Shown here in pieces: positions 18,962-27,632 of a DNA stretch of 64,000 nucleotides; within the stretch, counting starts at the first letter, position 1; the number at the start of each line of letters is the position of its first letter. The stretch is from the NCBI RefSeq assembly GCF_004151485.1, contig NZ_SBFF01000004.1, positions 124,001 through 188,000 of the forward strand. The letters are read 5' to 3'. The position numbers and the translations under genes were made by a program. Source of the DNA: Sphingosinicella sp. CPCC 101087. Its GTDB lineage: Bacteria > Pseudomonadota > Alphaproteobacteria > Sphingomonadales > Sphingomonadaceae. Below the pieces are notes generated by a model. The model was given only the letters and a program-made list of their open reading frames with translations. It was not told the origin of the DNA and did not search any database.

Positions 18962-21340
18962 TCACTCCGCGGCCACGGCAAGGCCGTCGTCCGCGCCGGC
19001 GGATACCGACCGGCGCCGGTCGAGCCGACGGAAGGTGGCGAGCGCCTGGCCGACCACCTGGTCCATATTGTAGTAGCGATAGGTGGCGAGCCGGCCGACG
19101 AAGGTGACGCCCTCGGCGGCGTCGGCGAGCGCCTCGTAGCGCTTGTAGAGCCGCTCGTTCTCCGGCCGGGGAATCGGATAATAGGGATCGCCCTCGGCAG
19201 ACGGATATTCGTAGGTGAGGCTGGTCATCGGATGCTGCTGACCGGTCAGATGCTTGTATTCGGTGACGCGGGTATAGGGCACGTTCGGATCGGGATGATT
19301 GACCACCGCAACCGGCTGAAAGCGCTCACGGTTCACCACCTTGTGCTCGAAGCGGAGGCTGCGATAGGGCAGCTTGCCGAAGCGAAATCCGAAATATTCG
19401 TCGATCGGGCCGGTATAGATGACGTGCCCCGCGTCGATCTCGTCCCTGACATCGTCGTGGCTCGTTGAGAGCAGGATATCGATGTTCGGATGGTCGAGCA
19501 TTCGGTTGAACATGGCGGTGTAGCCGTCGCGCGGCATGATCTGGTGCCGATCCCCGAAATAGCGGTCGTCGGTGCTGGTGCGGGTCGGGATGCGCGCGGT
19601 CACCGACTTGTCGAGATCGGAAGGGTCGATGCCCCATTGCTTGCGCGTGTAGCCGCGGAAGAAAAGCTCGTAGAGCTCGCGCCCGACCGCCGCGATGACG
19701 ACGTCCTCGGAACTACGGATCTCCGCCACCGGCTCGGCGCGCGCGGCCAGCCAGGCGGCCGCGTCGTCGTCGCTCGCGAGATCGGCGCCGAACAAGTCGT
19801 TGATCGTGGTGCGATTGATCGGAATGGGTACGAGCCGATCCCGCACATGCGCCAAGACCCGATGCTCATAGGGACGCCAAGCCGTGAACCGGGACAGGTA
19901 GTCGACGATCTCGTCGGAATTGGTGTGGAAGATGTGCGGCCCATATTGGTGGATGAGCAGACCGGACTGGTCGATCCGGTCGTAAGCGTTGCCGCCGACA
20001 TGCGGCCTCTTGTCGATGACCAGCACCCGCGCATTGTGCCGGGACGCCAGCCGCTCCGCGAGCACAGACCCGGCAAAGCCGGCGCCGACGACGAGATAAT
20101 CGTAGCGCTTGCGCGCGCGCGTACCGGCCACGGCCGGGCCGGAGGCGGGCAATATCCTGGTCGCTTCCCGCACCAGGCCGGCCATCCGCGCCTGGGTTAT
20201 GTCCCAGCTGAGACTGGACAGCTTGAGATCGGCCGCGTGGAGCCAGTCGCGGTCCTCCGAGCGGGCGAGGTCCAGGGCCGCCTCGCAGGCGCGCACATAG
20301 GCCTCGGGGCCGTCGGCGATGAACACCGCCTCCAGATCGGAATAATGGCGAACCACGTCGGCGATCGGCGTCGATACGACCGGCCGGCCGCCGGCGAGAT
20401 ATTCCGGGGTCTTGGTGGGCGAGATGAACCGCGTGGCCTCGTTGACCGCGAAGGGCATCAAAGCGACGTCCCAGCGGCCGAGATGGGCCGGAAGCTCGGC
20501 ATAGGTGCGGCCGCCGAGATAGTGGAGGTTGGCACGCACCGGCAGCTCGGCCGGATCGATCTTCACGACGGGCCCGACGATCTCGATCGACCATTCGGGA
20601 TGCGTGTCGGCCAGCGCGGCGAGGAGGCCGAGGTCCATCCGCTCGTCGACGACGCCGAAGAAACCCAGGCGGGGCTGGCCCGTGCGCCGATCGTCGTCGT
20701 CAATCGATCGGGCGCGGGCGAAATGGACCCGGTCGACGCTGGACGGAAAGGGATGGATGTTGGAGTGGCGGTCCTTCTTCGCCTCGAACAGGCTGTAGCC
20801 GCCGGTGAAGACCAGTTCGGCCGTATCGAAGAGCTCCTGCTCGAGACTGACGAGCTGCGGCGGCGCGAAACGGAAATTGGCCAGCTCGTCCATGCAGTCA
20901 TAGACCGTGCAGCCCGCGTCGAGGTGGCGCGAGAATGGCAGCATCATCGGCGTGTAGTACCAGCGGACCAGCGGTCGGGATTCGCCGGCGAGGAAAGCAT
21001 CGAGCAGCGCCTTCAGCGCGAGCCGCTGCGCTTCTTCATCCAGACCTTCGGGAAGGGCGGGCGTCGCCACGATGACACCGCTGTCGGGGCATTCGCGGAC
21101 GGACAGGCCCGGCTCTCCGTCCCGTGAGGCGACCTCGGGCTCCTCCCAAAAGACCACGCGGCGCGCGGCGGCGAAGCGGCTCATCAGATGCTGCGGGCGC
21201 TGAAAGACGAAATTCCACCGCAAGTGAGAAAAGCAGATCAGCGTGCCGTCCGGCGGCAGGCGCGAAGCGTCCGCCCCCGACGAGGCGCCCGTGTTGATGA
21301 CCAATTGAGGAACCCCTGAAAGATTTAGCTTTTTCAACAA
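18962..21340 (-). CDS. glf: glycosyltransferase fused to UDP-galactopyranose mutase
   Basis: The 792-residue product has two enzymes in one chain. Residues 30-395 are a GT-B type glycosyltransferase (HLRWNFVFQRPQHLMSRFA, FFGVVDERMD, TPEYLAGGRPVVSTPI). Residues about 410-770 are a complete UDP-galactopyranose mutase: FAD-binding VVGAGFAGSVLAERLA, HVGGNAYD, QYGPHIFHT, the FFRGYTRKQWG helix and conserved VNHPDPNVPYTR and YRYYNMDQ segments. The mutase converts UDP-galactopyranose to UDP-galactofuranose, so the fused transferase may use that product. No ATG is available; TTG at 21340 is used, with an in-frame TTG near 21301 as alternative. Confidence 0.9.
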   Translation of the reverse strand: MLKKLNLSGVPQLVINTGASSGADASRLPPDGTLICFSHLRWNFVFQRPQHLMSRFAAARRVVFWEEPEVASRDGEPGLSVRECPDSGVIVATPALPEGLDEEAQRLALKALLDAFLAGESRPLVRWYYTPMMLPFSRHLDAGCTVYDCMDELANFRFAPPQLVSLEQELFDTAELVFTGGYSLFEAKKDRHSNIHPFPSSVDRVHFARARSIDDDDRRTGQPRLGFFGVVDERMDLGLLAALADTHPEWSIEIVGPVVKIDPAELPVRANLHYLGGRTYAELPAHLGRWDVALMPFAVNEATRFISPTKTPEYLAGGRPVVSTPIADVVRHYSDLEAVFIADGPEAYVRACEAALDLARSEDRDWLHAADLKLSSLSWDITQARMAGLVREATRILPASGPAVAGTRARKRYDYLVVGAGFAGSVLAERLASRHNARVLVIDKRPHVGGNAYDRIDQSGLLIHQYGPHIFHTNSDEIVDYLSRFTAWRPYEHRVLAHVRDRLVPIPINRTTINDLFGADLASDDDAAAWLAARAEPVAEIRSSEDVVIAAVGRELYELFFRGYTRKQWGIDPSDLDKSVTARIPTRTSTDDRYFGDRHQIMPRDGYTAMFNRMLDHPNIDILLSTSHDDVRDEIDAGHVIYTGPIDEYFGFRFGKLPYRSLRFEHKVVNRERFQPVAVVNHPDPNVPYTRVTEYKHLTGQQHPMTSLTYEYPSAEGDPYYPIPRPENERLYKRYEALADAAEGVTFVGRLATYRYYNMDQVVGQALATFRRLDRRRSVSAGADDGLAVAAE

Positions 21341-21387
21341 CGTACCGGGCCGATGCCGGGTTCCCTTCGGCAGCGGCTACATTCTCG

Positions 21388-23475
21388 CTAACCCAGATCA
21401 GCCCCCGGATCGAACGCGCGCTTGAGCTCGTCGAGCCAGGGCGCTGCCGTTCCATCGCTGGGGGCGCGCCAATCGCCTCTCGGGCTGAGCGCGCCGCCGG
21501 CAGAGACCTTGGGCGAGTTGGGAATGGCGGAGCGCTTGAACTGGCTGATCTGGAAGAAGCGGAACAGGAAGACCTCGAGCCACTTGCAAATCGTCTCCAG
21601 GTCATATTCGCGCTTGAGGCTTTCCGGATACTCGATCGGCCACAGGCCGGCGTTCGCATCCTTCCACGCCTGCCATGCCATGAAGGCCACCTTGGACGGC
21701 GGCTGCCCCGTCCGAAGGATGTGGAACAGGAAGAAATCGTGCAGCTCGTAGGGGCCGATCCGCTCCTCCGTGCTCTGCATGCCGCCCTTTTCGTCGGCGG
21801 GCACGAGTTCGGGCGAGATCTTGGTGTCGAGGATCGCCTTGAGAATCCGGTCGGTCCGCTCGTCGAACTGCCCCGAAGAGATCGCCCAGCGGATGAGATA
21901 CTGGATCAGGGTCTTGGGCACGCCGGCATTGACGCCGTAGTGGCTCATCTGGTCGCCGACCCCGTAGGTCGACCAGCCGAGCGCGATCTCGGAGAGGTCG
22001 CCCGTGCCGACGACGAAGCCCCGCCGCTGATTGGCCAGGCGGAACAGATAATCGGTGCGAAGGCCCGCCTGCACGTTTTCGAACGTGACGTCATAGACCG
22101 GCTCTCCCGACGCGAAGGGATGGCCGATGTCCGCGAGCATCTGCCGGGCGGCGGGCTTGATGTCGATCTCCTCGCCCTCGATCCCGAGCGCCTCCATCAA
22201 CGCCCAGGCATTGGCCTTGGTCGCCTCTCCGGTCGCGAAACCGGGCATGGTGAAGCCGAGGATCGTCGAGCGCGGCAGGCCGAGATAGTCACAGGTCTTG
22301 GCAGCGACGATCAGCGCGTGAGTCGAATCGAGGCCGCCGGAGACGCCGATGACGAGATGATTGCCGCTCGTGGCCTCGAAGCGGCGGGCCAGCCCCTGCA
22401 CCTGAATGTTGAACGCCTCGTAGCAGTCATGATCGAGCTGCTCGGCCCGGTTGGGGACGTAGGGGAACCGGCGCAGCTTCCGTTCGAATCCGATGTCAGC
22501 GAAGGCCGGGCGGTGATCGAAGGCGATTCGGCGCACCCGCTTCTCGGGGTGGCCGATGGCCAGCGCGTTGTCGTTGAAGGTCGCGTTGCGCATCCGCTCG
22601 AGCCGGAGCCGCTCCACATCCACATCCGCGACGCACAGCTCAGGCTCGCGCGAGAAGCGCGAGGATTCGGCGAGCAGTTCACCGAGCTCGTAGATCGAGC
22701 CCTGGCCGTCCCAGGCGAGATCGGTGGTGCTCTCGCCCGGGCCGGCGGCCGAGAAGATGTAGGCGGCGAGGCAGCGGCTGGCCTGGCTCGCGCAGAGCAA
22801 TTTGCGCTCGTCCGCCTTGCCGATGGTGATGTTGGAGGCGGAGAGATTGCACAGGATCGTCGCGCCGGCGAGCGCGCCGATGGTGGAGGGCGGCTGCGGC
22901 GCCCAATAATCCTCGCATATCTCCACGTGGAAGACGAAGTCGGCGAGATCGCCGGCGGCGAAGATCAGGTCCGGCCCGAAGGGCGCCGATTGGCCGGCTA
23001 GCTCGACCGTCATGCCTTCGAGGCCGATGCCCGAGGCAAACCAGCGCTTCTCATAATATTCGCGGTAATTGGGCAGGAAGCTCTTGGGCACGATACCGAG
23101 GATGCGCCCGCGCGACACGGCGATGCCGCAATTGTAGAGCCGGCCGTTGCGGCGGACGGGCGCCCCGACCACCAGCACCGGAGACAAGCCCGCCGTCTCG
23201 GCGCAAAGGCGGGCGATCCCGAGCTCTACCGCGTCGAGGAAGGCGTCCTGGAGATGGAGGTCGTCGACCGCGTAGGAGCTGATGTTGAGCTCCGGAAAGA
23301 CGATGAGGTCCACGCCGCGATCATGGCCCTGCCTCGCCAGAGCGAGGGTCTGGTCCACGTTGAAGACGACGTCGCCCGAGGAAGCGAGCGGAGTCGCGGC
23401 GGCGACCCGAACATAGCCGTGGCGGTGAATCGCTGCGAAAGGCGACGCCCCCTTCCCATCCCTGTCGTCCGTCAC
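21388..23475 (-). CDS. nadE: glutamine-dependent NAD+ synthetase
   Basis: A 695-residue two-domain enzyme that makes NAD+ from nicotinic acid adenine dinucleotide, ATP and glutamine. The N-terminal nitrilase-type glutaminase has its Glu-Lys-Cys triad in [23 protein letters not shown] and HVEICEDYW. The C-terminal synthetase has the ATP pyrophosphatase loop GVSGGLDST, the [12 protein letters not shown] segment and an ELVPADE loop. Length is normal. The GTG start at 23475 is chosen because it overlaps the stop of the upstream PncC-like gene by four bases (GTGA), indicating translational coupling with another NAD-pathway enzyme. Confidence 0.95.
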   Translation of the reverse strand: MTDDRDGKGASPFAAIHRHGYVRVAAATPLASSGDVVFNVDQTLALARQGHDRGVDLIVFPELNISSYAVDDLHLQDAFLDAVELGIARLCAETAGLSPVLVVGAPVRRNGRLYNCGIAVSRGRILGIVPKSFLPNYREYYEKRWFASGIGLEGMTVELAGQSAPFGPDLIFAAGDLADFVFHVEICEDYWAPQPPSTIGALAGATILCNLSASNITIGKADERKLLCASQASRCLAAYIFSAAGPGESTTDLAWDGQGSIYELGELLAESSRFSREPELCVADVDVERLRLERMRNATFNDNALAIGHPEKRVRRIAFDHRPAFADIGFERKLRRFPYVPNRAEQLDHDCYEAFNIQVQGLARRFEATSGNHLVIGVSGGLDSTHALIVAAKTCDYLGLPRSTILGFTMPGFATGEATKANAWALMEALGIEGEEIDIKPAARQMLADIGHPFASGEPVYDVTFENVQAGLRTDYLFRLANQRRGFVVGTGDLSEIALGWSTYGVGDQMSHYGVNAGVPKTLIQYLIRWAISSGQFDERTDRILKAILDTKISPELVPADEKGGMQSTEERIGPYELHDFFLFHILRTGQPPSKVAFMAWQAWKDANAGLWPIEYPESLKREYDLETICKWLEVFLFRFFQISQFKRSAIPNSPKVSAGGALSPRGDWRAPSDGTAAPWLDELKRAFDPGADLG

Positions 23476-23972
23476 AGCATCTCCGTCATCATCTCGACCG
23501 CGACCCGCATGCATTGGACCCGGGTGGCGCCGCGGCCGATCGCGCCGAAATGCTCCTCCCGGTGCGCCGTCTTACGCCCGGCGCGGGCGCAGGCAAAGTG
23601 GACCAGCCCCGGCTCGTCGCCGCTGTCGGCAAAGCCGGTAACGGCCAGGGCAATGTTGGCGTCGGACCGCCGGAGCGCGCCTTCGGCCATGGCGATCGCC
23701 ACCTCGCGCGACACCGCCCCCTTCTCGGCGATCATTTCGGCGGGAACTTCGAGCATCTCGATTTTCGCCACCTCGCTGTACGTGACGAAGCCCCGATCGA
23801 AGGCGTGGGCGACACCCTGCACGTCGGTCAGCAACGAGGCGAGCATGCCGCCGGTGCAGCTCTCGGCCGTGGCGAGGCTGAGGTCGCGCTCGCAGGCCTT
23901 GGCGAGCAGACGCCGGGTCGCTTCCTCGACGGCGTCGGGAAGCACCGGCCAGAGCGTCTCCGTATCGTTCAA
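23472..23972 (-). CDS. PncC/CinA C-terminal domain protein (NMN amidohydrolase-like)
   Basis: The protein is the stand-alone C-terminal domain of CinA: the family signature ATAESCTGGMLASLLTDV, then GFVTYSEVAKIEML and the late TGFADSGDEPGLVHFA segment. Known members deamidate nicotinamide mononucleotide to nicotinate mononucleotide, feeding back into NAD synthesis. In the latter segment, PGLVHFA corresponds to the usual P-x-G-x-V active-site loop. The start is uncertain: TTG at 23972 with AGGA just upstream is preferred; the frame is open to a TTG at 24038, but that would leave only 16 bases to the divergent hemerythrin gene. Confidence 0.88.
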   Translation of the reverse strand: MNDTETLWPVLPDAVEEATRRLLAKACERDLSLATAESCTGGMLASLLTDVQGVAHAFDRGFVTYSEVAKIEMLEVPAEMIAEKGAVSREVAIAMAEGALRRSDANIALAVTGFADSGDEPGLVHFACARAGRKTAHREEHFGAIGRGATRVQCMRVAVEMMTEML

Positions 23973-24054
23973 CTTCCTGACCTCGCTCAACTTCGCGTCG
24001 GGAACCTCGGCATTGCTCCGAATGTTCCACCAGCGCAATCAGGAGACATCATCC

Positions 24055-24570
24055 ATGCCTACCGAAGACAAGCCCAAGGACGGCCTCAAACTGCTCGCGG
24101 AAGATCACCGCAAGGTGGAGGCCCTGTTCGAGCAGTTCGAGAAGGCAGGCACCGCCGCAGCGAAGGAAAAGATCGTCAAGGAGATCTGCACCGAGCTCAA
24201 GGTCCACACGATGATCGAGGAGGAAATCTATTATCCTGCCGTGCGCGGCAAGGTGGAGAGTTCCGATCTCGACGAAGCCTATGTCGAGCACGACAGCGCC
24301 AAGCTGCTGGTCAACGAGCTCGAGGCGGCCGAGCCCGACGAGAGCTTCTACGATGCGAAGGTGAAGGTGCTGAAGGAACTGATCGAGCACCATGTGAAAG
24401 AGGAAGAGAAGCAGCGCGACAACCTGTTCCAGCAGACCCGCGCCGCCGACATCGACCTGGAGGCGCTGGGCGAGCAGCTCGCGGCCCGCAAGGCCGAGCT
24501 GATGGCGCTGGCGACAAGCGAAGGTCTGCCACCGGCCGAGCCGGCGGCTCTGAAGCACGAAGAGGTATGA
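24055..24570 (+). CDS. hemerythrin-domain (HHE) protein
   Basis: A 171-residue four-helix protein with the HHE iron-binding pattern: LLAEDHRKVEALF, a later HTMIEEEIYYP, YVEHDSAKLLV and IEHHVKEEEK provide the expected His and Glu ligands of a di-iron site. The protein ends in an Ala/Glu-rich tail. Such cytoplasmic proteins are linked to oxygen, NO or iron stress; the exact role is open. Start at 24055 is supported by CAGGAG 8 bases upstream. Its stop overlaps the next ATG (ATGA), so it forms a two-gene operon. Confidence 0.9.
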   Translation: MPTEDKPKDGLKLLAEDHRKVEALFEQFEKAGTAAAKEKIVKEICTELKVHTMIEEEIYYPAVRGKVESSDLDEAYVEHDSAKLLVNELEAAEPDESFYDAKVKVLKELIEHHVKEEEKQRDNLFQQTRAADIDLEALGEQLAARKAELMALATSEGLPPAEPAALKHEEV

Positions 24571-24863
24571 CCATGGGCTGGAACCGCAACCGTACCATCA
24601 TGGCCGCCGGCGGCGCCGCGATTGCGGGACTGGCGGCAGCGCTGTTCACCCGCCGACGGTGGAGCAGCGACGAGGAGCCCCGGGCGGCCGCGCACCGCCA
24701 CGGAAGGACCGCACCGGGACCGGTCGGCCAATCGGGAAGCGCCAGGTCGGCCGGGCCGGAGGCGATGCGGGACCCGCCCAAGGAATGGGATTCGGTCGAC
24801 GAGGCGATGGACGAGAGCTTCCCCGCCAGCGACCCGCCGGCGGTCAGCCCGAAGGTGGATTGA
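24567..24863 (+). CDS. small membrane-anchored protein with DESFPASDPPA tail
   Basis: A 98-residue protein with one N-terminal membrane segment (IMAAGGAAIAGLAAALF, residues 12-28), a basic and disordered middle, and a C-terminal DEAMDESFPASDPPA motif. That acidic motif recurs at the end of many small uncharacterised alphaproteobacterial proteins. Translationally coupled to the hemerythrin gene by an ATGA overlap, which suggests a joint stress role. Function unknown. Confidence 0.82.
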   Translation: MTMGWNRNRTIMAAGGAAIAGLAAALFTRRRWSSDEEPRAAAHRHGRTAPGPVGQSGSARSAGPEAMRDPPKEWDSVDEAMDESFPASDPPAVSPKVD

Positions 24864-24883
24864 GCGGCGCGGCAGAACCGTCG

Positions 24884-24908
24884 CGTCACCCGGCGGGAAG
24901 GGGTGACG
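24884..24908. terminator. hairpin between convergent genes
   Basis: CGTCACCC-N9-GGGTGACG makes an 8-base-pair stem 20 bases after the hemerythrin operon and 35 bases before the end of the convergent membrane-protein operon. It could terminate both directions, although no T-run follows. Confidence 0.5.
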
Positions 24909-24942
24909 TGGGCGCGAGCTGCGCGCGAATTCTCGCCGGCCT

Positions 24943-25428
24943 TCAGCCGCCCGGCGCATCCTTGTCCGGACCTGCGGCGAAGATCGTCTCGCGCGCTTCG
25001 GCGAGCTCGCTGATCGCCTTGGCGGTGGCGGCGCCCCAGACCAGGTGGACCCAGATCATCAGCGCGTTGCGGCGGGCCGGGTGATCGACCGCCGGCCGGA
25101 GCAGGTTCAGAGCAGGGATCCACCCCATATAGCTGCCCAGCCACACGGCCGCGCCGGCAGCAGCCCCGGCCGCCGGGCCCGGGCGGGTGCCGGCCGCCGC
25201 GAGCAAGGCCCCGCAGCCGGCGCCATAAGCGAAATGAGCGGCGATCGTGGTGTCCTTCGCCGCCTCGTCCGACAGGGCCGCGGCCGAATCAACGATCTCC
25301 CGCGGCGTGAGGGGGTAGCGCTCCTTCGCGGGCAGGCGCCGGTGAAGACGGCGCATCGCCGAGGTCATCGCCATGGTGCCGACCAGACCAGCCACGGCGC
25401 CGACGAAGAGGCGGGAGCCGAGCCTCAC
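24943..25428 (-). CDS. DUF1440-like membrane protein
   Basis: A 161-residue integral membrane protein with an N-terminal GAVAGLVGTMAMTSAM helix and further hydrophobic, glycine/alanine-rich helices (AYGAGCGALLAAAG, GAAVWLGSYMGWIP, WVHLVWGAATAKAI). This resembles the DUF1440/YagU group, whose role is unknown. The GTG start at 25428 overlaps the stop of the DUF2269 gene by four bases (GTGA). It is the last gene of a three-gene operon. Confidence 0.78.
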   Translation of the reverse strand: MRLGSRLFVGAVAGLVGTMAMTSAMRRLHRRLPAKERYPLTPREIVDSAAALSDEAAKDTTIAAHFAYGAGCGALLAAAGTRPGPAAGAAAGAAVWLGSYMGWIPALNLLRPAVDHPARRNALMIWVHLVWGAATAKAISELAEARETIFAAGPDKDAPGG

Positions 25429-25898
25429 AAGGCGATGTCCGGCCGGGCGATCATCAGCCAGAAGATCGCGAGCACGGCGAAGAAAGCCGGAAAGCCGAAG
25501 GCGAACCACAGCCGGTAGAGCCGGTGATATCGTTCGGGCAGAGGCTCCCCCGCCGCCGCCGCCTCCCTCGCCAGATCGCGCATCTTCGCCTGCATCCAAA
25601 CCACCGGCAGCCAGAAAGCCCCGGTGAACAGATAGAGCGCGATCGAGGCGATAATCCAGCCTTCGTCGAGATCGTAGCCGAGCGTGCGGACGAGCAGCAG
25701 CCCGGTGACCGGCTGAGCGACGACGGCGGTCGCGGTGAAGACATAGTCGGCGATGACGACGATCCGTGCGGTCGCCGCGACCGTCGCCGGGTTGCCGGTG
25801 CGGTGCGCCATCAGCATGAAGAAGGCGATACCCGCGCCGGTGCCGAGCAGGACGGTCGAGCCGATCACGTGGAGATATTTGAGGATCAGATAGGTCAT
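25425..25898 (-). CDS. DUF2269 family membrane protein
   Basis: A 157-residue protein with four hydrophobic helices, beginning MTYLILKYLHVIGSTVLLGTG, which matches the DUF2269 family (small integral membrane proteins with a conserved His in the first helix and RTGN and Trp-rich elements). It overlaps the upstream SDR-DoxX gene by ATGA and the downstream gene by GTGA, so all three are translated as a coupled set. Function unknown; heme or quinone association has been suggested for proteins of this shape only by analogy. Confidence 0.85.
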   Translation of the reverse strand: MTYLILKYLHVIGSTVLLGTGAGIAFFMLMAHRTGNPATVAATARIVVIADYVFTATAVVAQPVTGLLLVRTLGYDLDEGWIIASIALYLFTGAFWLPVVWMQAKMRDLAREAAAAGEPLPERYHRLYRLWFAFGFPAFFAVLAIFWLMIARPDIAL

Positions 25899-27208
25899 CG
25901 TTCGTCCAGGATGGCGAGGCAGACAAGGTTGAGCGCGAGGATCGGCCACACCTTCATCATCGGACCGAGCGAATCCGCCCACAGCGCCGGCAGGAGCAAG
26001 GTTCCGAGCAGGAGATAGGCAAGAGAGACGAGCAAAGCGGCGATCAGGCCGAGCCGGGCAGTCGGCCGCCAGAGAATGAGCGCGCCGACGGCGAGATCGA
26101 CCAGAGCGCCGCCGGCCACCGCCAGCTCCGCAAGGCGCGCGGCCGCCGTCATCTCCATCACGTCGACGGCGTGGTTCCAGCCGGGGCCGAGCGAGACCAG
26201 CCCGGTCATCAGCCAGAACAAGGCGAAGACCCCGATCGCCACCGGCTTCAGCAGATAAAGACGGGCAAACCAGCGCTCCTGGACCGAGGCGGGATTGGCG
26301 GCCAAGGCGGCCTCGAGCGACTGCGGACGGATCCCCGTCGCCGCCGTCCAGCCGCTGCTGTCGCCGACGGCCCCGCGGACGATCTCGGCCCCGGCGGTAC
26401 TGCGGATCGGCGGCCGCCAGCCAAGCCGCGCGGCGAGGTCGCCCGCTTTCCAGGCCGCGGCGAGGAGAAAGGCGGGGACGTGGATCCGGCGTGCCGGACG
26501 CCAGCCGAGCCAGCGGCGATAGGCGGCGACCACATCCTCGAAGGCGAGCCGATCCGGCCCGGCCAGCTCGAGCGCGACCTGTGACGGAGCCGTTCGCCCT
26601 TCCATGTGCGTGGGCCGGTCAAGCAGCCGCGAGACAGTCTCGGCGACATCATCGAGCTGAACGATGTCGATCGGCCCGGCGTTCGGGATGCAGGGAAGCA
26701 GGGGCAGAGCGGCGAGCCCGCGGAACAGGGCGCTGCCGCCATAAGCCGGCCGGCCCACGACGACGGACGGGCGAAGGATCACCCAATCGAGGCCGCTCGC
26801 TTCAAGGGCGGAATCGCCTTCTTGCTTGCTGCGGGAAAAATCGCTGAGACCGCCGCGATCAACGCCCATGGCGGAGAAATGGACGACCCGGCGGACGCCG
26901 GCCTGGACGCAGGCCTGCCATAGCGCCCGCGGCGCCGCATCGTGCACCCGCGAAGGGGAATCGCGCGGGCTGTCCTGAAGCACGCCAACGCAGTTCACGA
27001 CGGCATCCACGCCTTCGAGCAAAGGGAGCCAGTCCCCCGGTGCCAGTGCGGAGCGAAGGTCGAGCCGCCGCCAGCGTGCGACCGGCACCCGGCGCGCCAC
27101 GGAATCGAGGCTGCGCGCGACACCGACGACCTCGTGCCCATCCGCGGCGAGGCGCGCCGCCACCGCCGAGCCGATCAGTCCGGTCGCACCGAGCAGCAGG
27201 ACCCGCAA
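25895..27208 (-). CDS. SDR-type NAD(P)-binding protein with DoxX-like C-terminus
   Basis: A 437-residue fusion. Residues 1-290 form an atypical short-chain dehydrogenase/NmrA-like Rossmann domain with GATGLIGSAVAARL at the nucleotide site, VVNCVGVLQDS, and HFSAMGVDR followed by FSRSKQEGD. Residues about 310-437 hold four membrane helices of the DoxX-like type (LLKPVAIGVFALFWLMTGLV, ALILWRPTARLGLIAALL). This combination is known in proteobacteria and is often next to DUF2269, as here. It probably acts at the inner face of the membrane on a quinone or lipid substrate, but that is inference. Confidence 0.9.
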   Translation of the reverse strand: MRVLLLGATGLIGSAVAARLAADGHEVVGVARSLDSVARRVPVARWRRLDLRSALAPGDWLPLLEGVDAVVNCVGVLQDSPRDSPSRVHDAAPRALWQACVQAGVRRVVHFSAMGVDRGGLSDFSRSKQEGDSALEASGLDWVILRPSVVVGRPAYGGSALFRGLAALPLLPCIPNAGPIDIVQLDDVAETVSRLLDRPTHMEGRTAPSQVALELAGPDRLAFEDVVAAYRRWLGWRPARRIHVPAFLLAAAWKAGDLAARLGWRPPIRSTAGAEIVRGAVGDSSGWTAATGIRPQSLEAALAANPASVQERWFARLYLLKPVAIGVFALFWLMTGLVSLGPGWNHAVDVMEMTAAARLAELAVAGGALVDLAVGALILWRPTARLGLIAALLVSLAYLLLGTLLLPALWADSLGPMMKVWPILALNLVCLAILDER

Positions 27209-27401
27209 CCATGCCTCCTCGCATCAGGACAAAGCAGAACCGGCCGCATCGGCCTCCGTTCCGTACCCTGCAACACGGGCGGCAGGAAGGACGACCCGTG
27301 GCGTCCATCTCGCAATGGCGGGGCGGCAGGTGGATCCGGTTTCGCGCGGAAAGGCGCGAGTCGATGCAGGCACCCGCCACGGAATTGGAGAAGGATCGGA
27401 C

Positions 27402-27623
27402 CTACAGCTCGACGCCGCTGGCTATGGCTTCGAGCTTCTTTAGCCGTTCCTTCACGTCAGCCAGTTCGATTCGAACGCCGACGTCGCCCTCGGACTCGTC
27501 CGTCGACCGGGCGAGCTCGAGCCGCTTGACATCGAGCCATCCGCGCCAGGCGCGGTAAGCGGTGAACGAGAGAATGAAGGTGACGCCGAGCGCGGTGGCG
27601 GCGGGGGTGAGGATTTCGACCAT
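27402..27623 (-). CDS. small membrane protein with coiled-coil tail
   Basis: A 73-residue protein: one membrane helix (TALGVTFILSFTAYRAW, about residues 9-25), then a charged helix with heptad-like spacing (RIELADVKERLKKLEAIASG). It starts 9 bases after the stop of the last permease gene and is probably the final gene of the ABC operon. The ATG at 27623 is used; a TTG two codons earlier is possible. It may be an accessory of the permeases or of unrelated function; no family recognised. Confidence 0.6.
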   Translation of the reverse strand: MVEILTPAATALGVTFILSFTAYRAWRGWLDVKRLELARSTDESEGDVGVRIELADVKERLKKLEAIASGVEL

Positions 27624-27632
27624 GTCCAAGAC

